Of a DNA stretch of 64,000 bases, positions 28,196 through 40,775 are shown one piece after another (within the stretch, counting starts at the first letter, position 1; each line of letters starts with the position of its first letter). The notes under the pieces were generated by a model, which worked only from the letters and a program-made list of their open reading frames with translations, had not been told where the DNA came from and searched no databases. The stretch spans positions 3,286,001-3,350,000 of the forward strand of contig NC_084776.1 of NCBI RefSeq assembly GCF_028858725.1. Direction: 5' to 3'. The stretch is from Colius striatus. Its lineage: Eukaryota > Chordata > Aves > Coliiformes > Coliidae. The translations under genes and the position numbers were made by a program.

Positions 28196-28657
28196 TTGCA
28201 GTTTTTAGTTGCTTATAATTCCAGGCTTATTCTCAAGAGCACTAGGTGTGTTGCCTCCTTGTTTTTGCAGGAATGCTGTCTTAATTTCTGCATTCAAAAG
28301 GAAGGCATCAGGACTATGAATCAACCCTTTAACATTTGCTTAGCCCTCAACTTTGATATTTTATTAATTTGTTTTAATGGCATAATCCAGGTTGCCATGA
28401 GGATGCTTTTCAAGGCCACATGTCTGCTCTTAGAAATTGGTGTCCTACTGTGTTTTATAACAGCATGTCCTAATTCTAGAGTTGCCTATCACGTAGCCCT
28501 GATGCAAGTACTCCCAGCCTTTTCCCTTCCTCACCACCTCATGCTTTCTCTGCAAAAGTGCCACAAGCCTCACTTACCTGTTCTTAAAAGTGTAGTGGCA
28601 ATTACAGCACCAGGACTTTGCAAAGCATCGATGTGGCACTTGAAGTGGGAGCCCTGA
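28196..28657 (+). other. Unassigned open frame in intron 2, about 153 codons
   Basis: The frame is sense with PRKCA and would give a Leu/Cys-rich product with one hydrophobic stretch around residues 45-90. It opens on a non-ATG codon at 28196, and the first in-frame ATG is at 28316 (codon 41), so an ATG-initiated product would be nearer 113 residues. No family is recognised and no splice signals flank it convincingly. Its length is close to what chance gives. Confidence 0.1.
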
Positions 28658-31600
28658 AGGAAGATAATGAGTCTGTATTACTTCTTAAGGCAGGATAAAG
28701 CATCAGTTTCTGTCAGCACTCTTGGTAATGAATCCTTCAGAAATCTCAGACTGAAAATAGAAACAAATCTTTTTGCTAATGCATATTTTGGACTTTGGTT
28801 TGAGGAGGGGTAGAACACTGGTGGTTATTTAACATGTGTAGTATCTGCATAATAGTTCTAAAATTAGTGCTGGTTATAAAATGTGAATTGCTTTCAAGTC
28901 AAGTTGGAATGTGGAAACCTCCCTCTGTAGATCTTACTTGTGAAGTTCTCTCTTGAGACCACTTTACACAAAGATTCTACTGAACGATTTCAAATGTCAA
29001 AGCTTGCTCGGCTTCAGAACAGCTGTGTCCAAATGGCTGTTGTGTTGATGGGAACCACCAAGCCTCCAGAAGAATGCACTGAAACAATGTGTTCTTTAAA
29101 ATTCCATCTGTATCTCCAGATTAGTTTTCTGAAAAGAGCCCTTTGTGATGATGGTGTTTTATGCTAGGGTTGAAAAAGCTTGCATGCTGTCTCCTGAGGA
29201 AAATACCAAGATCTCCAATAACACAACTTTTTACTTGCAGATAAGTTTCTGCCTTTTATATCAGTAATCAGAGATCCAAATGTTGTGGTTTCACTTACTA
29301 ACCTGTGTCTGTGCCCTTAGGCTTCTCTTCACTCATGGACTGGCAGATCATAACATGCTTTTGGTACTCTGATCTAAAAATGTCACTTTTTTTCTAAATG
29401 TTTTTAAGGCAGTAGAACTCTGTGTTTGTCATTGATTTAAGGCCCTCCAAACCAAAAAAGTCTTTGCATCGAGTCTTATCTGTATGTTAGACTATCTCCA
29501 CCTGTGACACAGTGATATTTAGCAGTCCTTAGGTTACACAGATTGTCAGAATCGAGGACATGAGAAAAATGTGCAAGGACGGGTATTTTTGACAGCTTTG
29601 CAACACTGTTGTGTGGAGTCTTGTGCAAAGATGAATTTATGCTTTAAAAGCATCCTTCTCCTAAGGGATTTGAATATTAAAAGGATGTCAGCATAAGGAC
29701 ACAGCAGTGGTCCAGTAGCCTGTAAAGTGTTGCTTGATCAGAGCTTCCTCCTGTGTTTGCTCTTGCTCTTTCTTCTGCAGAATAAGGTTTGGGGGCTTTG
29801 GCTGGTGGAAAATTGTGTTTTTTCAGGCAGAATATTATAGAGGAGGTCATTGTCTAGGAGCAGATTCAGTTAACTTTGGCTGTCACTGAGGAATTATTTG
29901 TATAAGATGTTATACCTGAAGAATGAGTTGATGTATCTTACTCTTCCATTTAGTTTTCTGATGGGGAAGTGTATTCTGTTCTAAACCTTTTGCCTTCTGT
30001 AAGAAACTACACGACTCAAGGGTTGTTTAAATGAGAACAAGGGGATAATGGATACCTTTCTCAATGCCTGCCTGCTCCTGAGTAATCTGTTCCTAAGTTC
30101 ATCCATTTAGCTGACATTAGCTCAGTTCTGTGATGAATTTCTGTAAACTGCACCAACCCTTCCCGTGCCAGGCCCAGACTTGTCACTGCTCCAGTATTGT
30201 CATTTTATCACTTGCTTGACAGGTGTGAATTTCAGTTCTGATATAGTTAAAAGATTGTATGTATTTAGGTTGACAAGTTGATGCTCTGCTTCCTCTGAGT
30301 CCATTATCAGATTTAACTTAGGAAATTCATGCAAGTCAGATTTTTTATTATGGGTATTTATGGAGTGTGCTCTCCTGGCTTTGTTAAATCACTCTGTGCA
30401 GCTGAAAGGTTATGTGAAAAGACTGAAGAGGCAAACAAATGTTAGGATTAGAGTGTGATTTTTATTTCACTTCTGAAATTTAGAATCCTCCTTCTAGACC
30501 ATGGAACTGCCTTTGGGTCACGATTAACACACGACAATTTGATCCAGTCATACTAACAGAATGTCCTCCTTATTGCTGGATGCTATTTCTATAGAAGAAA
30601 TGTTTTAAAAGCTTGTTGAGAACGATGTTCCATCTTTAAAGATAATATTAAAATGTGTGACAAGGGTGTCTTCAGAAAAAAATGCAGTGGTGGAGGGATA
30701 CTGCCACAACCTTTGTGGAACAGGCAATGATACAGTAAATCAGCGTTTTGATTCTGGTGGAAACTTTGTACAGCTGTGTCTTAGCCTGAAAAAACTATTT
30801 ATAGTAACTAATTTCTGCAGATAGCACCAATTTCAGTGTGCTCTCATATTCTTGGGGATGTTTCCTTATTTGAAGCTGATGGAATGAAACAGATGTATTA
30901 AAAATACAGCACATAACATAGGTATAAACCCTCTCAGTTCTAGAAGTATTTGCACTTATTGACATCACCCCTTTCATCCTGCCAACACCTTTTCCATCTT
31001 CAGCTCGCTTGACCTCGATTTGAGTCAGATTCTTTCTAGTTTGGCAGCTCTCAAGCTGGAGGGAGAGTACATAACTTATCTTGGAGATGGAAAACGCTTA
31101 CATGCCAACCTGCTTCCTCACAGGGCTGTGCTGGAGCCCGGAGCAGCAGGCAGGAGAGCTCAGCCTGAACTGCCGTGGCTTGCCTCTGAAGCCCAGATAG
31201 TTGCAGCTTCTGGGGTGAAACTTGTGTGGGCTAATTCTATTTTCTCCCACCCTGGAAGGGATTTGTGCCTGGCAAGAGTTTACCTGCCCCAAATTTATAC
31301 CATCATGATGGTTATTCATGTGAAAACATAGGAGAAGGAAATGAGAAACAGGAAGCAGAGGAGAGAGAACAGGAGGAGCGTTGGCAGAGGGCAGTTTGTT
31401 GAGGGTAATTAAAGCTAATGAATCTGATATTAAAGATGGAGGTCACATGAACCACTGCCTGCTATGCAGAGAGATGATGCCCAGGCAGGTTCCTAGCTCT
31501 CCTAGGGTGTACAGACTGCTGGGTTTACACTTTGGCTCAAGTCTTCAGTACTTTTAGACACCTTTGAATGTCAAACTTCGAGAAGGGATGGATTCCAAGA

Positions 31601-33860
31601 AACTGAAACTTCCACAGGATGTTGTTGTGCATGTATTTGAAAAATTTCAGGTTTTTATTTCACTGCTCTTTTGCTATTCAGATTTAATGTGAAATGAAGT
31701 ATTTCCTTCTCATTCCCATGTCTTTAGGAAGACTGGGTTTTTTTAGTTACTCATATTTTATCAGTAGCAATGAGTGAAATGTAGCTTGCACTGTTTAATT
31801 TCATTAAAGCCTTGTGTGACAGTACTTGCATCAAAAATGCAATTAGTAAATGGCAGGATTTTTGGCTTCTATTATTTTCCCTGGCCAAAACAAAGCATAA
31901 CAAAAAAATGTTATAAAAACATTCTGAAACTATATTTTTATTCTTTAAATGTTAAGTGTGATCATTTAATGTTAGAATTGGAAATTAATTTGTAATGAAA
32001 TTCCATGTGACCTCCCTCTTTTCCTTACTTTTACATCAGATTCATTTGCTTTTATTGCTCTCAACAAATCACACTCTGAACTACAACAGTCAGCTGGTCT
32101 GGGCTAAAAATAACCCTAGAACCCCTGCCCTGTATATTGTGACCCTGTAGTCTTTTATTTGCAGATATCTTATAGGGAAGAGTAATATTAGGATGTGCAA
32201 TGTAGGAAAAGTCCGGCACTGTAGGAGGGCATTTAGCATCCTGGGACATGATTTCAGTTTAATGTGCTTGAACAGCACTGTGAGTTATGTTGTTTATCAG
32301 AGTAAGGGCTCTGCTAGCAATCTGATGCTGTGTAATAAGGGCAATTTAGCTGCTGTATGTGCTAGATATATCTGAAATAATTTATAGTAGTGGAAGGTTA
32401 ACGTGATATGAAAGAATGCCCCAATATATGAATTTATGATGAAAAGCTGTTCTATTATTTCCTGTTTTGCAGAGGAGAGCTGAGGCTGGGAGAGGCATGG
32501 TGTGTAAGCACTGTGTTTCCTGTGGGGATTGCAGCTTGTGTAGACACAGTTTGACCTTATCAGGTAGTACAGGTATCGGTATCAGTGTAGCTTTGGCAGC
32601 ACAGCACTTGACACAAGCTGTAGAACCTGCCTGTGAAGCTGAAAAGCTCTCCAGCAGCCAGTCTATGCTGGACCTTGCTCTCTGGGTTCCTCTGCCAGGA
32701 GTACCTGCATGTGCTTGGGGTTGATCAGACCTGGACCAGAAAGATTCTAGAAAGCAGTTCTAGAGCTGCTTATGACAGTTTGAGCTGAATTGCCCCCAGC
32801 CCTCAGCTGCCTTGCTTTTCTCTTTATGAATGGATACAAATCTGAATCTTTTATTTCTCATATTTAAATCAAATACTTAACCATGTGTGAATTCAGAGCC
32901 GTGACGTTTTTACCTGGTAAGAAGAATCACTTTTCCTCATGGAGCACTTCTTCCAAGGAAAACATACTTCACATTTTAAGTGGGGTAAGACTTCAGATAT
33001 CTTGCGTAGGGAGATCTGGAGCAAACCACTAAACCTCTCCCAGACATATAATTATTGCTCTTTAGAAATAATTAACTAAGGACTGTTAATACTGCCAGGC
33101 TCATCTTGGTACCAGATAAGCTTTCCTTGGGACTTGAATGTTTGTTCCTGTGCAGATAGTTCTGAATGAGCATTAACTGTGTGTGTCATCTCCCACTTCC
33201 TCCTCACTAAAAATTCCAGTGGATAATTTTACACATTCCATTTGTGAAATGATGAAAGGAATTTAAAAGGTGATTTAAATAACTGTTTCATTCTTGTTAA
33301 CACTCCAAGGTGCTGGTTGTTGGAAATGATTAAATATGTGACTGGAGTATATGAGGTATTGTTTGGATAGTGCCACTTGATTTTTTTTCTCACATAAATA
33401 TTTTCCTTTCTTTCCTTTTCATTATCCTCCATGTTCTATGAGTAGGTTACTTCCAAGAATATTATGACAATTAAATATTTCCTTCTCTGAGTTTAATAGC
33501 AATGGTAACAAAAGCTGTGCATTGAAGCTTTGTGTTGACCATATGTATAATGTCTGGGAGAAAAAAAAACATTGCCAAAGAGTCATTTTAAGAAACTGAA
33601 AGAAATGTAGAGCTTGCACACTGATAGGAATGAAACAAAGTGGGGTTTATTTCTGTATCGTTATCACTGCTGGTGGAAAAGTCCCCAAGGTCTGTTCCTG
33701 TTGTGATTTATTTTTCTCTTGTCATAGTCATTTCCATAAGCTTAGGTGCAAGGTGGTTGAATTCATAACTAAGGATTGTCGAAGCTCACTTTGTCTTCAG
33801 AATGTCAGAAATTGCCTGTTCACAGCTGACTTTTTTTATCGTGTGCTCAGTGTAGGAAAT

Positions 33861-33882
33861 AAACTCTCTTTAAACTCTCTTT
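33861..33882. repeat. 11-bp tandem duplication
   Basis: AAACTCTCTTT is repeated twice without a gap, a simple slippage product. Confidence 0.85.
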
Positions 33883-36800
33883 AAAGTTAAATTGATAAAA
33901 CTAAGATGCTGTCATCTCTCACCTTTCAAAAAATCTTTCAGAGCTTACTTACATTCCAGTTATTGTATAATTATAGCATTTAAGACTGAAACAATATTAA
34001 TGTGAACTCATGATGCAATCAAACTTGCAGCACATTAGAAGGACCTCCTACATTTTTCTCAAAATACTGTGTTTTTTAACATCCTGAAAGGGATGAATTT
34101 ATGTATTGATTCTTTATCTTAATTTCAATGAACATCAAAGCCTTGGAAGTGTTTAAAGGTTAATATTTCCTCTGTATTTGATGTTTTTTAGTGATCTTAG
34201 CCCTCTGGAACATTGACACATTATATAACTAAGGTAACAATATAGATTCATTTAAGTTTCTCTATAAACTCATTTTTAATTGTAACTGTAATTTCTCCTC
34301 CTCTTTGATGCTCTTACTGGGTGGCCCAGAAGTGTTGTATATCACTATTTAAATGTAGCAAATTTTGAGGTGAGTGATGCCAAAAATAGTGTTCTCCTGT
34401 GAGAATGCCATGTGCCAGGGAGGAGAGGTAAATACGTAACATGGTTGATGTACTTTGTTTTCAACCTTTTCATTTTCCCACAAAATTAATTAGTCCTTTA
34501 ACTTCTATTTAAAAGAAAATGTTATTCTTACTAAAAATAGGTGTGATGCTCATCCCCTTGACTGCATTTTGTTGAGTATTAGGTATCTCTCCTGGCTGTT
34601 CTGTATGATGCTTATTTTTAGGGTCTCTATTAATATCTTTAAATATATGATGTAAGAAGACTAAGACAGTGTTAAATTGGAAAACTTAATTACTGTCTTT
34701 GCAGTTTTCACTGTTAAACACAAACACTGGTATGGGTTTCCATTTAATACAGGAAGTTTTAACCAGGAGGAGATGGAGTATGTGAAACTGAAGTATGTGA
34801 CGACATTTTTGGTATTGAAAAAAGCATGAATTTAAATGAGAGGAAGATGTCTATGTTTTGACCTTTCCATTATGTGTTGTATTCTCTAGTAATTAGTTAC
34901 TTGGGCAGGAGCCTACATGGTCAAAGTAGTAGTTACTTCAGCCAACAAATATTGATTAACTAAACACACTCAATGGAGAGGTTTTCTACCAAATCCTCTA
35001 TATAGTGCTCTCTGCATATGCAGTATGAATGCTCTTGTAACTATGGTTATTCTGAGCTGTGTGTCTCCTTGACAGTGTTACAAAACCTTAAGTCTCTTAG
35101 ATGGTATGCTCTAGATTTTTCACTAGGTCCTACTATCCAACAGTAAAGGGGGGGAAAATGAGGAAAAAACCCACTTTGTCAGTGGAAAGCTTATTAGCCT
35201 CTAATTAGTTTAAATGAGAGATATAAAAGTTTTGTTCTTTCTCTTCAGCAACAATTTTAGAACCATAAATTGCCTTTTGATGGTGGTTTCACTTCCTTCT
35301 ATCCTGAACTACATGTTTACTCCTTTTGTTATTGCACTCCATAACTGGAGATGCTTCTTCGTTGCATACTTGAAAACCTAAATACAGTCTGATATTTCAG
35401 CACTGATATGCTTTTTGTTTCTATCATGTACTTATTTCTTTTCAATTAAAATGCTGATAGTGCCTTTTTTATCTTGGAAGTACTGTTATCTGTGATAGTG
35501 ATCATCATAGTTAATCCAAGGACAAATAACTATCTGTTTGTTGTTAATAAGTTTGGGATGAAAATTGCAGGTCTTCTACCTCTTGGAAGATAGTTTTCCT
35601 GGAATAGCTTTCCAAAGGGATCAGCAGAGCAATAAACCAAGTGATTTTAATATGACCTTGTGAAAATAATTGTGTCATGGTTGCCAGTAGGAGCAAGGAG
35701 CTGGATTCATTTACCCTTTTTGAGGTTCTTTTCGGTCCTCTGTTCATAATTAAGTAGGATTTTGCTATATTCAGCTAATAAGCCTTTTATTGAACTAGTA
35801 GGTGCTACGAATATGAGAGAAAGAAATTAATTGAAATGAAAATCCTATTATTACAATTTATAGAACCTTTTACATTAGTGAAAGTAGAAAAAATTGATGA
35901 TATGAAGAGTCATGTCTGAGTAAAAAGGCTCTAAGGTTTTCACCAGATTGTGTATGGTTTTTGTTCGTACAGGCTGTCACTGTGTCAAAATCTGGTTTGG
36001 AGGATTGCTCGTGGGTTTGATGGTTTATTTTGTTTTAAATGATGCATTTCACTAATCTTCTTGTAATCCTTTGATAAACTGCTTAGTTTGATGGAGAATG
36101 GTAGGCATTATTGGTAAAATAGTTGGCCCTGTGAAGTCATTTCCATTTTATAACATGCTTTCAGAAGATGTACTCTTTAACAGCTGTGTAGCTAGCCTTG
36201 CATTAACCTAATCAACCTCTTTTTGAGAAAGGAGGTATGTCCTGGATTAAATCCTTAAAATCAGGCTGTTAGGAACAACACCAGACAGTCTGCATTATTT
36301 TAGAATGTTTTTATGTATGTTCTGCTAACTTTTCTTATTTATGCCACTTTACCTTGCCTTTCATTGTTTTCTTGCCGTGTAAACTTTTTCTGGAACGACT
36401 GCACTAGTTATTATTAGAATTTGACACTCTTGTAGGCAGGTGGAAGCTGCAGATATTTGTTTCCTTACTGATTTCTTTCAGATCTCCTAAGCAAAACAAG
36501 TACCTTCCTTAATTTGTAGAAGGACAATTTTGGGCACAAATGTGTGTCATGAGCTTGTAAAAACCATGTACAGAAGGTGTTGAAAGTCAATATTTGAAGT
36601 TATTTTGTCTTCATTAGAATACAGCACACTCCTTAATTTGGCTTTGATGTTTTCTTGATTAATTTTTTTTCAGACTTTTCATTTTCTTATATCAAATAGC
36701 CCTAAAATGAGTTATGTCCCATAGGTATAATGGAGTGCTCTCATTCCTAAATGATAGATGTGGAGGGAGGGAGGAGAGTGGTTGTATAAGGATTCTCTTA

Positions 36801-37247
36801 CTTGTGCAGAAAAGCACAGATAGATTTTAAACAGGTTTTTTTTCCCCTCCCAATCTTATTTCCTCTGTAACTTGTTTCAAGGAATTTTTTGGATAGCTCT
36901 GCATTTAGAGAGATGCAGACACTCCCATCCATTAGCTACATTAGAAACGCAATAACAACACTCTGCACTGATTTGAAAATGCTCAGGTTACGTGGCATTT
37001 GAAAAAGAATTGCCCTGTATCATCTGCTGCACTGAAAAAGGTGTCAGGAAGTGGCAACTGAACTACCTTAATATACAGCCTGCTTTCCTAGACTAAGTTT
37101 ATAAATTGTATGCCTCGTATAGTTAGCTTCAGAGGAGTGGTTGTGTTTTACTTACCTGTACTAAGGGTACTCCAATATTTGGCAGTAATTTTTAGTAGAA
37201 CTGCAACATCACTTGTGTTGAGATAAAGATGCTTGAGTTCCACATTT

Positions 37248-37276
37248 TACAAGTGGGCTTGAATGCCCACTGTGTA
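37248..37276. other. Small perfect hairpin
   Basis: AGTGGGC (37252-37258) and GCCCACT (37265-37271) form a seven-bp stem around the loop TTGAAT. Skipping one bulged G, TACA and TGTA extend the stem by four pairs. It is too short for a microRNA precursor and has no T-run to suggest a terminator. Confidence 0.5.
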
Positions 37277-40200
37277 CTGCCAGTGTTTTAGAGAAACTCA
37301 ACCTATATGAGGATTTAACCCTAATTACAGTGTTAAGCCATAGCTTTCAGTAGCTGAGATAGTTTCATTCCAAGGTTGACCTAATTTTAGGTTTATAAGC
37401 CTGTTGAGTGAAGTCCTAACATGTCTCAAACTTTCAGTAACCCCGATGTTTGGTTCTGTTTGTGGCACTCTTGGGAATATGCTTGGTGCTTTTTATAAGC
37501 AGCTTGCCTCTGTGTAATGGATAGCTGAGATAAATCTTGTTCCTAGAGCGAGGCTGGTATTGATGATGACACGAACGTATGAACAGGAGCTCAACTAAAA
37601 ATCCATTTTAATTTCAGGCTCCATTAGTGATACAGAGAGAAATCATTATTTGTTAAACAGAAAATAAGAACTGATACAATTTGAATATACCTCAAAGTCA
37701 GTGCAATAGAATATAAACACGTTGATTGATTGGTTTGGGTTTTTTTCCCCATTATTTCTTTAGCTGTTTGACAAATGAGCTGAGACAAAATGAGTAGCTT
37801 TACTTGAAAATAAGAAAATGTACTGTGGATAAACACTGCAACATGAGATAGGGGAGGTTGGGAGTGTAGATTCAGTTCATTGTTCAGACTATGCACATAG
37901 TGGCATAGTCCAAATTGCTTTTGGATCTTGAAATAATTACTAATTATCATCTAGTAAAAAAAAGCTTAAGTGATCAAAAACAGTTCTTAAAAGTTTGTAG
38001 TGTTCTGCAGTCATTTATTCCTTGACTGATTGAAGTGAAATCTCTAATTATTCAAGATGATGTTGCCTGTTTAACATCAGTATTATGTGCAACCTTGGTG
38101 TAGGTTTCTCTTGTGATGTTTGGCTTTTCTGAGAAACATTCACAGATCTTCAGACTCAGCAGGTTTTTTATTGCTGCCATACTTATTTAATTTGAAAAGT
38201 ATAACATTGGCTTTTCAAGCTATTGAGATAAACCAAAAGCATTTTCTCTCAAATAACTGTTTTTTCCTTGTTCAGAACAGATCTTAGGTAACAGAATCCA
38301 AAATATTTGAGTCCAAACTCTTTTGGCATAGCAAAAGTACTTAAAATGGGAACAGTCTTAATGGCAGAAGTACATTACAGTAAGGCAAGTTACCATCAAG
38401 GTGCATGGGACCGTGTCACTGATACCCAGCTTTCCATTACATATCACTTCTTTTTTTCCTTGAGAGAAATCTTTCAGGGGATGCTGTGTCCTCTCTCTTT
38501 AAATGATCTCTCTTTTTATTCACTTCTAAAACATCTGGGCTTTGCTATTCGAATCACATGGCTTTTCATGAGCTGCTAAATTCCATGTACTGAACTCAGA
38601 TTTACAAGATACTGGTCACTCTGCCTATGATCTGCAAAACTGATCTGGAATGTGCCTGAGAGCAGATTTACAGAAAGTCCCACTCTTACATGACGTGTTT
38701 CTTGTATGCTGAGCATTAGAAGCATGTGGAAGTAATTGTAGTTAGTCTTCACCGAGCTTTGGGAAATGTGTTGCAGTGACTCCAAACAGTAAAAGTACCC
38801 AAAGTTTAAACTACCACTACCAATGAAATCAGGGTGACATAGGCAAGTATTTATTCAGCCCTTCAAGTAGGCTTTGCAACTTAAACTGAGTTATCCTCTA
38901 CTGAAGAAACAAACTACTGCCTGCCCATGCTAGTTTAAAGGTGGATGTGGTATTGTTAAGTGAGCTGCAATCATTTAAATATGTCCTGTGGTGTATTTTG
39001 CTGAGGTTCCTTTGTAGCAGAGTTATCACAATCAATTATGGTAGCATTAACACTCTTCATACATATTAATTTTCTCTGATACAGTTTTTATAGCACAATT
39101 AAGACCTTTCATTGAGGACACAGGCATGGCAAACTGGAAACAGGAGGAAGCTGTCATGTGTAATTTGCTTTTTTAATTGCAAGCAGTTTTTACATTTGTT
39201 TTAAAAGAAAATAATTACTGTCTTTTTTATAGAGTTCCATTGTCAAGTATGTGATGTATCCTCTTATGGATACATCAGGCAGTCTTACTGTCTCACAAAC
39301 CCTACCCTGGCCAAAACCAGAACATTGTACTTGAATTAAAACTGTATATATTAGCATCTCATAATATCTCTGAAATGTAAACGTTGTGGCAAAGGTAATG
39401 GGAAGCATGGATAAAAGCAAATAAAGCAATTAGGTTGCTTGCAGCCTTTGAAAACTGTGTCAAGCCATAGCATACCTGTCTGAAATGTCAGTAGTAGAGG
39501 AAGCAACATGTAATGACCCTTCTTATGTATGGAAGTTGTAATGTATAGCAATCTAGGTGGAACAAGAATAAATCCCTCAGTTGGCCGTTGCCATACAGTT
39601 GATGTTGCTGTATCATTGTGTTGTCCTTTTATAGTAAAGTTTTTGCCAGTGTTCACAAATAAATCACCTTCTTGAGTTGATTGAAACAGAGAGATCGTGC
39701 TATGAGGATATTTTCACCTTCAAGTTTTGGCAGTTCTTGTAAGTGCTGAGTATGTGACTGTTTATAGCAGCTTAAGCCTGTGGCTTATGGATGACATGCT
39801 ACCCTGTTTTTCATTAACAGAAACAGAAAGGTAAAACTGAGTCCAATAATAAGAACAGAATACAACATTCTCATCTTAGTTGAGATATATTACTGCCCAA
39901 AGGTCAGACAGGCTCCCTGCTAGTGGTCTCAGACCTTGCTGCTCAGAGGTCTATCAACTTCTTGCTTAGTCCAGGTATCCACAAAGATAATACACCACAA
40001 CATTTCTGTGATAATCTATGAAAATCAGCTGTAGCAATATGAACTTTTCACCATATCCAGTCACTACTTTTTTCTGACACTTCTAGACGTTTTGTGACAT
40101 GCTCGTTGGCAGTACTAACACACACTGGCAATACTATAAAAAAGGGAGATCCTGAATGATTTAAGATTACAACTGAAATGTATTATTGTGTTATTACCAT

Positions 40201-40471
40201 CTTCTCTAATTAATAGATAAGCAAGTAGTACAGGCAACAGTGTCAGACAAAGCTCAAGTCTTCATACTCTTCATATTCTTTGTGACTGTCAGTCAACTGT
40301 AAAGTTACAGTGGGCGGTAATGAAAGTAGAACGTGACATTTCTTTCCTTTCCCCAACTAATAATCTGACCTTTTACATCACTCTACTTCAAAGCTGCAGA
40401 GTATTTTGAGAGTAAACTGTTTCTCCCCACCCCCATGTTTCACTTTTCCATAAAACTGTGATACGGGACAG

Positions 40472-40775
40472 AAACACAGAATAGATGGAGGTGGAAGGGA
40501 CCTCTGGAAGTCATTTGCTCTGGGCTTCTTCTCAATCAGGGCCAACCTCAAACTGAGATCCAGATTCCAAGCTTTATTGGTTTGCTCAAGGTCATATCTG
40601 TTTGGAGTTGGAATATCCTCAAGGACAGGTATTTCTCAGTCTCTCTGGGCAGCAGAGCATTGCTGTTCCGCTGTTTGACCACCATCGTCATGAAAATGTT
40701 TTTCCTAATATCTGTTGGCATTTCCCTTGTTGCAACATATATATGCCTTGGGCTGTCTTTCTTGCTTGGCTGCCA
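40472..40775 (-). mobile_element. CR1 LINE 3'-part, antisense
   Basis: Read on the + strand, this is the reverse complement of a CR1 3' end: GGTGGAAGGGACCTCTGGAA, then GGAATATCCTCAAGGACAGG, CTCTCTGGGCAGC, CTGTTTGACCACCATC and GTTTTTCCTAATATCTG. The motif order and spacing match avian CR1 over about 300 bp. It is 5'-truncated and diverged. Several overlapping open frames here on both strands come from the element and do not encode an intact reverse transcriptase. The inner edge is approximate. Confidence 0.92.

Larger units (their letters stand above)
24176..40471. other. Intron 2 segment with minor repeats
   Basis: This long AT-rich segment contains no recognised exon. Minor features are a 13-bp direct repeat of ATTTCAATTTAAT at 26824-26852, an 11-bp tandem duplication AAACTCTCTTT at 33861-33882, and a hairpin at 37248-37276. 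A short AATCATAGAATCATTC string at 26674-26689 resembles a CR1 tail but is too short to call. The 31.1-31.45 and 32.46-32.8 kb stretches are somewhat more GC-rich than their surroundings. Confidence 0.65.

Noticed and set aside
32467..32724. Open frame with five cysteines at every third residue (VCKHCVSCGDCSLC)
   Set aside because: It suggests an iron-sulfur or zinc motif, but the first codon is not supported as a start, the rest has no domain, and the pattern comes from local TGT/TGC-rich sequence.
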